Assembly (NCBI GenBank): GCA_035438985.1
Contig: DAORJK010000011.1
Span: 1-64,000, forward strand
Source of the DNA: UBA4408 sp002389785
GTDB taxonomy: Bacteria > Bacteroidota > Bacteroidia > UBA4408
Direction of reading: 5' to 3'
DNA length: 64,000 nt
Below, piece after piece: positions 44,032 to 49,976 of this stretch (position 1 is its first letter; each line of letters begins with the position of its first letter). The position numbers and the translations under genes are program-made. Below the pieces are notes generated by a model. That model had not been told where the DNA came from. It saw nothing but the letters and a program-made list of their open reading frames with translations, and did no database searches.

Positions 44032-44478
44032 TCAAGTGTTTTTCTTTTTTGTCTTCCAAAACTCATGGTCTTTGTCTAGGAAAACAATTTGAAAAATATT
44101 GTCCTCTAAGTATCCAATTACACATTCCTTTCCTTGAATATGCATTGAACACCAGATAACATCTGGTAAAACGTGTTTGGGGTGAACAAATCCTGATTCA
44201 GGTGGAAACCCAACTTTTGTATATGGCTTAATAACTTGTTGTGCTGTCGCTTGTCCAACTGTCAATTGGCATATTTCTCTTAATTTACTAACTGCTAATG
44301 CAAGCAATTGCTCATGTTCCCATTCTTCAAAGCTTTGCCCTTGATTTCTGTCGAAGTCCCGAAAACTTAATACAATTAAAGGTTCTTTCTGTCCTTGACG
44401 AGTGTCAAAGCTTTTAACTTCTCTTTTGTAGGAAGCAGCATTCCTTTCTTTAAACTTGTTCTGCTTCCCTTTTCCCAT
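44032..44478 (-). CDS. Small partner protein of the AAA ATPase, function unknown
   Basis: This 148-residue protein overlaps the end of the ATPase gene by 29 bp, so the two are translated together. It has a basic N-terminus (MGKGKQNKFKERNAASYKREV), a helical middle (SFEEWEHEQLLALAVSKLREICQL) and a C-terminal segment ECVIGYLEDNIFQIVFLDKDHEFW. That end resembles small proteins of unknown function with a terminal (V/I)xGFxxDNxFxVVxLDPxH pattern, which I know only by sight. No Toprim or HEPN signature was recognised. By organisation it may be the effector or regulator of a defence-like pair. Confidence 0.6.
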   Translation of the reverse strand: MGKGKQNKFKERNAASYKREVKSFDTRQGQKEPLIVLSFRDFDRNQGQSFEEWEHEQLLALAVSKLREICQLTVGQATAQQVIKPYTKVGFPPESGFVHPKHVLPDVIWCSMHIQGKECVIGYLEDNIFQIVFLDKDHEFWKTKKKNT

Positions 44479-45787
44479 AAAGTAAATCGTTTAATTTTTC
44501 ATCAATGTCAAAGTATGGTATTGCTCCGTATTTGCCTTCAATGTAATTTTTGTCAAATGCCGATTTGTTTCTGACTTTGTCGGTTTTAAAGTCCGCTAGA
44601 GAAAATAACTCGGAAGCTCCGAATTGATTTTTTTCTACAAACCAAATTTGGTCTCTTCTAAATGTCTCTTTGTTAAGCAAAGAAATATCATGAACAGCAC
44701 AAATCAGCTGGGCATTACTTTTGTTAAACTTGTGAAAGAAGTCAACAAGTCTTAAAGTTAAATGACTATGTAATCTTGAGTCAAGTTCGTCTATGATCAA
44801 TACTTTACCGTTTTGTAGTGTATCATACCAAGGTCCTAGTAAGTATAGAAGTTTTTTAGTCCCTTCCGACTCCTGCTTATCGAAGTTGAATGGAACAGTG
44901 TCAACTAAAACATTGTTCTCATCATATTTTCTGTGAAACGTAATGAGTTGGTCTCTTTTAGGTTGCTTTGATTGTATTTTGTGAATACTTGTAAGAAGAT
45001 TGATTATTTCTTCATCTTTTTCTTTTTCTCTTAAAGTTTCAAGGTCTATTTCATTTACATCTTCTTCAGTTGTTGAAAGATTTGCTATCTCTAAATATTT
45101 AACGAAATGTAAGACCCAGTTAAAAAACTGTTTGTCTGACTTTAATTTGTCAATGGTGTATCTTTTGTGTCCACGGTCATGAATTCCATTAACGAAATTG
45201 AATTTTTTGAACCAGTCAACAATATTTGTTGAAGTGTCTTTTCCTAAAGTTGCTAAAAGTGAAAGAAATAAAACATTCTCTTTTACATCTTCTTCTTTTC
45301 CTAGTCCTTCTTTAAAAGCTGATTTGTTAACTTCAATTTTTTGTTTGTCTCGTTTGAAAAGATAAACTTCCTTACTCGTTGTATGGAAAAGCCATTCGGC
45401 CACAATTTTGTCATAGTCTATTTCAAATCCATATCGATACTTAGTTTCTTTTTGAATGAAAGATATTTCAAAGAAGCTAGTGTCTTTCTCAGTCTTGGTA
45501 TTAAGTGCAAATTTTTCTAATGGGAATTTTCTTTCGCTATTCTCCATTAAAGCATCTCTGAAAGAGTTTAAAACAGTTTGCTTCATGAAACCCATTGCTT
45601 CAAGAAGGTTGCTTTTACCACTTGCATTGTTGCCGTAAACCACAGCCGATTTTAAGAGATTAAGATTGTTTCCTGTCTCAATTATATGTGTGTCTGGGTG
45701 TTCCTTAAAAGACTTGGCTGCCACCATTGAAAGTGTTGTTAAGTCTTTAAATGAAAGGAAGTTCTCTATGCTGAATTCTATTAACAT
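44450..45787 (-). CDS. AAA family ATPase (AAA_15/AAA_21, ABC-like), putative defence ATPase
   Basis: This 445-residue protein begins MLIEFSIENFLSFKDLTTLSM, the typical start of ABC-like AAA_15 ATPases found in RloA, AbiL and PARIS-like anti-phage systems. Walker A GNNASGKS is at residues 52-59 and Walker B VLIIDELDSRLH is near 329-340, followed by CAVHD as the switch histidine region. There is no C-terminal Toprim domain, so it is not an OLD nuclease. A canonical promoter lies just upstream (45807-45837), which favours the ATG at 45787 over the longer frame. It overlaps a small partner gene and together they form the second cassette-like module. Confidence 0.85.
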   Translation of the reverse strand: MLIEFSIENFLSFKDLTTLSMVAAKSFKEHPDTHIIETGNNLNLLKSAVVYGNNASGKSNLLEAMGFMKQTVLNSFRDALMENSERKFPLEKFALNTKTEKDTSFFEISFIQKETKYRYGFEIDYDKIVAEWLFHTTSKEVYLFKRDKQKIEVNKSAFKEGLGKEEDVKENVLFLSLLATLGKDTSTNIVDWFKKFNFVNGIHDRGHKRYTIDKLKSDKQFFNWVLHFVKYLEIANLSTTEEDVNEIDLETLREKEKDEEIINLLTSIHKIQSKQPKRDQLITFHRKYDENNVLVDTVPFNFDKQESEGTKKLLYLLGPWYDTLQNGKVLIIDELDSRLHSHLTLRLVDFFHKFNKSNAQLICAVHDISLLNKETFRRDQIWFVEKNQFGASELFSLADFKTDKVRNKSAFDKNYIEGKYGAIPYFDIDEKLNDLLYGKREAEQV

Positions 45788-45806
45788 GTCTGTTTGAATT
45801 AGACTG

Positions 45807-45837
45807 CAAAGATATATCAAAAATTGAAATCTGCAAA
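45807..45837 (-). promoter_or_regulatory. Promoter of the ATPase operon, inside the cassette
   Basis: On the minus strand TTTG (45837-45834), a 19-bp spacer and TATCTTTG (45814-45807) match the Bacteroidota consensus exactly. Transcription would begin about 15-20 bp before the ATG at 45787. Confidence 0.8.
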
Positions 45838-45904
45838 CAAATTGCAAATTTTAGATTTTGAAAGGCGGTTTTGTCGATTTACGAGTCGTTTTTGAATGAC
45901 GCCC

Positions 45905-46100
45905 AACGTTTTGCTAGCAGGCGAAATGTATTATTTTGGGTTCGTAGCAAGTCTGTTTCGCAAAAATATTGCAATAAAATTAACCAAATTTCTACCGAAA
46001 ACTATATTGCAATATTTTTATTTGCACAAACTTTCTGCGAGCTTCAAAGCTAATTAACCTACTTTCCGCCCCAAATAATACATTGCGCTAAGCCGCTGTT
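45905..46100 (-). repeat. Stem-loop element SL3 (attC-like candidate)
   Basis: This 196-bp element runs from AAC (45905-45907) to GTT (46098-46100). Its ends form a bulged inverted repeat: GGCGAAATGTATTATTTTGGG (45921-45940 region) against GCCCCAAATAATACATTGCGC (46069-46089 region). The centre is the same core as in SL1 (45965-46041). On the minus strand it lies just after the 186-residue ORF and before the ATPase module. Confidence 0.6.
45965..46041 (+). repeat. 77-bp core repeat, copy 2
   Basis: Second copy of the core at 43105-43181, same orientation, differing at two positions (CACAAA for CACCAA and CTTTCTG for CTTTTTG). Confidence 0.9.
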
Positions 46101-46117
46101 AGCGGTTGTGCCTCTAC

Positions 46118-46678
46118 CTAAATTAAATCGGGTAAGCTTAATCGTTCTCGATGCATATTGTTATCATCATCATTCATAATCAGGTTAAAATCGTATGCGT
46201 TGATGTCGTACATTTTTTTGATGCACATATCTCTAGTGAAAATAATCGCCTCGAAAAGAATTTGATCGTCAGGGTCTTTTTCTATGGCATGGTCTACGTC
46301 TGTGGCTTCCATATGTGCCACTGCTCTGTTTGCTGCTTTTAGAACATCTAGAATGTTTTGATAATTTGGATTACAAATGACATCATTAACTTTTAACTTA
46401 TCAGTGTAAGGAGCGTTTTTTGTTTCACTAATGTCCGTGTGGCCTTTTTGCAGTTTTATACCGAGCTCGTTAAGAAGAAATCTAACCATTAGCATTGAAA
46501 TGTCTTTGGAGCAACGCAAAAAGTCCCTGGATATTTCTCCAACTTTTTTTCGAGTTTCTGTATCAAGTCCAGAGAATCTTTCTTTGTATGTCATTAAAAG
46601 ATTAATTCGGTGAGGAATGTGTCTTTTTAAATAATCGTCCTTTGTTATCATTTCGAATTCGTGAGGTTTCTTAGGCAT
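46118..46678 (-). CDS. Hypothetical helical protein, third cassette module
   Basis: This 186-residue protein is mostly helical (SRDFLRCSKDISMLMVRFLL, NYQNILDVLKAANRAVAHME) and acidic at its end (MNDDDNN). I do not recognise the family; the ANRAVAHME segment faintly recalls HEPN-type helices but lacks the right spacing. The start codon lies inside the boundary motif GTTAGCGGTAATGCC, with the ATG at 46678-46676, and the stop is 5 bp from the matching motif at the other end. The coding frame thus fills the module almost completely. Confidence 0.65.
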   Translation of the reverse strand: MPKKPHEFEMITKDDYLKRHIPHRINLLMTYKERFSGLDTETRKKVGEISRDFLRCSKDISMLMVRFLLNELGIKLQKGHTDISETKNAPYTDKLKVNDVICNPNYQNILDVLKAANRAVAHMEATDVDHAIEKDPDDQILFEAIIFTRDMCIKKMYDINAYDFNLIMNDDDNNMHRERLSLPDLI

Positions 46679-46746
46679 TACCGCTAACTACCGTACACTC
46701 GCATATACCCCATTCAAGTAAACTAGTTGAATAAGTTAGAGTAAAC

Positions 46747-47145
46747 TCAAGGAAGCATTTTCTCCTTCCATCCTGCAGGTATTTCAATACTTTGTTGTTT
46801 GCCGTAATTAAAGCAAACCATTACTGTTTTCGCTTTGGCTACTATCGTTTCTGCTCCCTTTTCAAGTTTTACAATGTGGTACGATAAATCAAAACTTTTT
46901 GAGCCTACCCGGCTGCACCAGGTTTTTACTTCAATATGGTCTTTTAATAAAATAGGTACCAAATAATCAATTTCGGCTTTGGCTAAAATGATTCCCTCAT
47001 TTAACCAATCAATTTTTCCTATTATTTCATCAAAATAAGGAAGGCGGGCTATTTCAAGATAAGTTAAATATATGGCGTTGTTAACATGACCAAATTGATC
47101 TAAATCAACAAAACGAATTTGTATGCGGCTTTGTGCGCTATTCAT
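46747..47145 (-). CDS. Acyl-CoA thioesterase, 4HBT/YbgC-like hot-dog fold
   Basis: This 132-residue protein has the hot-dog thioesterase signature RFVDLDQFGHVNNAIYLTYLEIAR, in which the Asp in DLDQFGHVNN is the usual catalytic acid, as in 4-hydroxybenzoyl-CoA thioesterase and YbgC. It hydrolyses an unknown acyl-CoA. It stands alone on the right of the cassette-like array, with 58 bp between its stop and the last boundary motif at 46688. Confidence 0.88.
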   Translation of the reverse strand: MNSAQSRIQIRFVDLDQFGHVNNAIYLTYLEIARLPYFDEIIGKIDWLNEGIILAKAEIDYLVPILLKDHIEVKTWCSRVGSKSFDLSYHIVKLEKGAETIVAKAKTVMVCFNYGKQQSIEIPAGWKEKMLP

Positions 47146-47347
47146 AGAGAGCTTGTTTATGCTGCAAGATAATTTTTTTAATTCAGCTTTACAGCATGTC
47201 TAACAAAATAATCCTATCAAAGGGCACTTAATCTAAATTGATTTAAAAAATAGTTTATCAACAATTAAAAAATGGGGGGTGTTGATAAAAAAAAGTATAA
47301 AAAATAAAAAATAGCTTCAAAAAATAGGGGGGGTATAAAAAAAAAAT

Positions 47348-47355
47348 TAAATTTG
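47348..47355 (+). promoter_or_regulatory. -7 element in the glnN leader region
   Basis: TAAATTTG matches TAnnTTTG, 86 bp before the glnN ATG. No clear -33 TTG is seen. Just upstream are two G tracts (six G at 47274-47279 and seven G at 47327-47333), each set in long A runs. Confidence 0.45.
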
Positions 47356-47440
47356 CCACCGAAATACATAACCTTTTTACAAAAGTTACGTTTCAATCTC
47401 TGATTAAACACAAACAATAAAACAATTCAACTAAAAAAAA

Positions 47441-49630
47441 ATGGCAATACACCGATTTAAAGCACTCGAAGAATTAATGGCACGAACTCCTGTTGTGCCC
47501 GTAGATCATGGAAAAGTAAGCTCTAAATTATTTGGAGCAAACGTATTTAGTAAACAAGTAATGCAAGAGTCGCTTCCAAAAGAGGCTTACGAAAGCGTGA
47601 TGATGGCCATGGAACAAGGAACACAAATTGACCGCAAAATAGCCGGACAAGTTGCTTCTGCCATGAAAGTGTGGGCGCTCGAAAAAGGTGCAACTCATTA
47701 TACACACTGGTTTCAACCTTTAACCGGTGCTACTGCCGAAAAACACGATGCGTTTTTTGAACCAATCGGCGATGGAAAAGCCATCGAAAATTTTGATGCA
47801 GCACAATTAGTGCAGCAAGAGCCGGATGCTTCAAGTTTTCCAAGTGGCGGAATACGCAATACGTTTGAAGCTCGCGGATATACTGCCTGGGATCCTACCT
47901 CACCGGCTTTTATTATAGGTACTACTTTATGTATACCAACCATATTTGTTTCCTATACCGGAGAAGCACTCGATTATAAAACCCCACTCTTAAAATCAAT
48001 TCACGCTATCGATAAGGCAGCAACTGAAGTTTGCCAGTATTTCGATAAAAATGTAACCAAAGTGGTTGCTACCCTCGGTTGGGAACAGGAGTATTTTTTG
48101 GTTGACGAAGCCTTATTTAATGCCCGCCCCGATTTAGTAATGTGCGGCCGTACCTTGTTTGGTCATGCTCCTGCAAAAGGCCAGCAATTAGAAGATCATT
48201 ATTTTGGAACGATCCCTGAACGTGTGCTCAATTTTATGCGCGATTTGGAAGCCGATTGTTTAATGTTGGGTATTCCAATTAAAACCCGTCACAACGAAGT
48301 TGCTCCCAACCAGTTTGAATGTGCTCCCGTATTTGAAGAAGCCAACCTGGCCGTTGATCACAATCAATTGTTGATGGACGTAATGGAAAAAGTTGCACGT
48401 AAACACAATTTCCGAATTTTGTTGCACGAAAAACCGTTCGCAGGGGTAAATGGATCGGGTAAACACAACAACTGGAGTTTGGCCACCAACACCGGTAAAA
48501 ATTTATTGTCGCCCGGAAAAACGCCTAAAACCAACTTACAGTTTCTTGCCTTTTTTGTAAACATATTAAAAGCGGTGCACGACAATGCCGATTTAATGCG
48601 CGCTACCATCGCTTCTGCCGGCAACGATCATCGATTGGGTGCCAATGAAGCGCCTCCTGCAATTTTCTCTGCATTTATTGGTTCTCAATTATCGCAAATA
48701 TTGGATGAGCTCGAGAAAAAAGTTCATAGTGGCAAAATGAGTCCGGAAGCCAAAACCGATTTAAAACTCAACTTTGCTAAAGTACCGGAGATATTGCTAG
48801 ATAATACCGATCGTAACCGTACCTCACCATTTGCCTTTACAGGTAATAAGTTCGAATTCCGTGCAGTAGGTTCGTCTGCGAATTGTTCACCTTCAATGAC
48901 CGTATTAAATTTAGTATTAGCTGATCAATTGTTGATCTTTAAAAAAGAAGTGGATGCCTTGCTTGCGAAGGATGTGAAAAAAGATGAGGCCATTTACCAA
49001 GTATTGAAAAAATACATTATTGAATCGAAAAAAATTCGTTTCGAAGGGAACGGTTATGGCGAAGAATGGGTAAAGGAAGCTGCAAAAAGAGGTTTATCGA
49101 ACATTAAAACTACACCGGGTGCATTGGATGCAATGGTGAGCAAACGTACCCTCGATTTGTATGCACGTCATTCAATTTTGAGTCACCGTGAAATGGAAGC
49201 ACGTCACGAAATTGCCTTGGAAACCTACACCAAAAAAATTCAAATTGAATCACGCGTGATGGGCGATTTGGCTGTGAATCACATCATTCCTACTGCCTTA
49301 AAATACCAAAATTTATTGATTCAAAATGTGGAAGGTTTGAAGGATATTTTTGGAGCAAGCGAATTTAAAAAGCTCGCTGAAACACAAACCAAAATGATTA
49401 TGGAAATTTCTGAACGCGTTTCTGCCATTAAGGATAATGTAGATAAAATGGTAAACGAACGTAAGAAAGCCAATAAATTAGACAATGGTAAAAAGCAAGC
49501 AGTTGCTTATTGCGAACAAGTGAAGCCTTACTTTGATGTGATTCGCGAAAATGTTGACAAATTAGAATTGCTGGTGGATGACGAAGCATGGCCTTTGCCA
49601 AAGTACCGCGAACTATTATTTACCAAATAA
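47441..49630 (+). CDS. glnN: Glutamine synthetase type III
   Basis: GlnN makes glutamine from glutamate, ammonia and ATP. At 729 residues it is the type III form, much longer than GlnA. The N-terminal type III region contains VSSKLFGANVFSKQVMQESLPKE, GWEQEYFLVDEALF is the family's metal-binding segment, and HNEVAPNQFECAPVFEEAN and GVNGSGKHNNWSL are glutamate- and ATP-binding blocks. The C-terminal helical region closes with WPLPKYRELLFTK. The 295-bp leader carries a TAAATTTG box and G-tract motifs; type III enzymes are usually nitrogen-regulated. A strong terminator follows. Confidence 0.96.
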   Translation: MAIHRFKALEELMARTPVVPVDHGKVSSKLFGANVFSKQVMQESLPKEAYESVMMAMEQGTQIDRKIAGQVASAMKVWALEKGATHYTHWFQPLTGATAEKHDAFFEPIGDGKAIENFDAAQLVQQEPDASSFPSGGIRNTFEARGYTAWDPTSPAFIIGTTLCIPTIFVSYTGEALDYKTPLLKSIHAIDKAATEVCQYFDKNVTKVVATLGWEQEYFLVDEALFNARPDLVMCGRTLFGHAPAKGQQLEDHYFGTIPERVLNFMRDLEADCLMLGIPIKTRHNEVAPNQFECAPVFEEANLAVDHNQLLMDVMEKVARKHNFRILLHEKPFAGVNGSGKHNNWSLATNTGKNLLSPGKTPKTNLQFLAFFVNILKAVHDNADLMRATIASAGNDHRLGANEAPPAIFSAFIGSQLSQILDELEKKVHSGKMSPEAKTDLKLNFAKVPEILLDNTDRNRTSPFAFTGNKFEFRAVGSSANCSPSMTVLNLVLADQLLIFKKEVDALLAKDVKKDEAIYQVLKKYIIESKKIRFEGNGYGEEWVKEAAKRGLSNIKTTPGALDAMVSKRTLDLYARHSILSHREMEARHEIALETYTKKIQIESRVMGDLAVNHIIPTALKYQNLLIQNVEGLKDIFGASEFKKLAETQTKMIMEISERVSAIKDNVDKMVNERKKANKLDNGKKQAVAYCEQVKPYFDVIRENVDKLELLVDDEAWPLPKYRELLFTK

Positions 49631-49644
49631 TTAATTTCTTTTAG

Positions 49645-49679
49645 AAACGCCCGTTCGAAATAACGGGCGTTTTTTTTTT
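49645..49679 (+). terminator. Terminator after glnN
   Basis: A perfect 10-bp stem AACGCCCGTT / AACGGGCGTT (49646-49655, 49662-49671) with a 6-nt loop runs into nine or so T residues. Confidence 0.92.
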
Positions 49680-49718
49680 GTAACGTTTTCGGCAAATTAT
49701 CCTGTATTTTTACAGCCA

Positions 49719-49976
49719 ATGAAATTTATGAGAACCGACAATCCTGCTCATTATCGCAAAAACATAAAACTGGGAGCCGAGGTTGATATTGTGAAAAAAC
49801 GCGATCAAAAAACGGGTAAACGAACGCGTGGAATAGTGCAATGGATACTTACAAGTGCTGAATTTCATTCAAGAGGCATCAAAGTACAATTGCGCAATCG
49901 GGAAGTTGGTAGAGTAATTGAAATTTTAAACAATGAAGTACATTCGGAAGTGCAATCAACCGATACACCTGCTTAA
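49719..49976 (+). CDS. ywbE: YwbE-family protein (DUF2196)
   Basis: This 85-residue protein has the conserved YwbE body: VDIVKKRDQKTGKRTRGIVQWILTS followed by HPRGIKVRL-like HSRGIKVQLRNREVGRVIEIL. The function is unknown; the fold is a small beta-barrel that may bind nucleic acid. Either the first ATG or the one at codon 4 could be the start. It is convergent with the next gene, sharing a TTAA stop palindrome. Confidence 0.85.
   Translation: MKFMRTDNPAHYRKNIKLGAEVDIVKKRDQKTGKRTRGIVQWILTSAEFHSRGIKVQLRNREVGRVIEILNNEVHSEVQSTDTPA

Noticed and set aside
43854..44066. 70-residue minus-strand ORF spanning SL2
   Set aside because: It covers the stem-loop and a module boundary; composition and lack of start signal do not support coding.
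46689..46746. A fourth attC-like element after the third module
   Set aside because: An AAC and a later GTTAGAG are present, but no convincing stem could be drawn between them; at most a decayed remnant.
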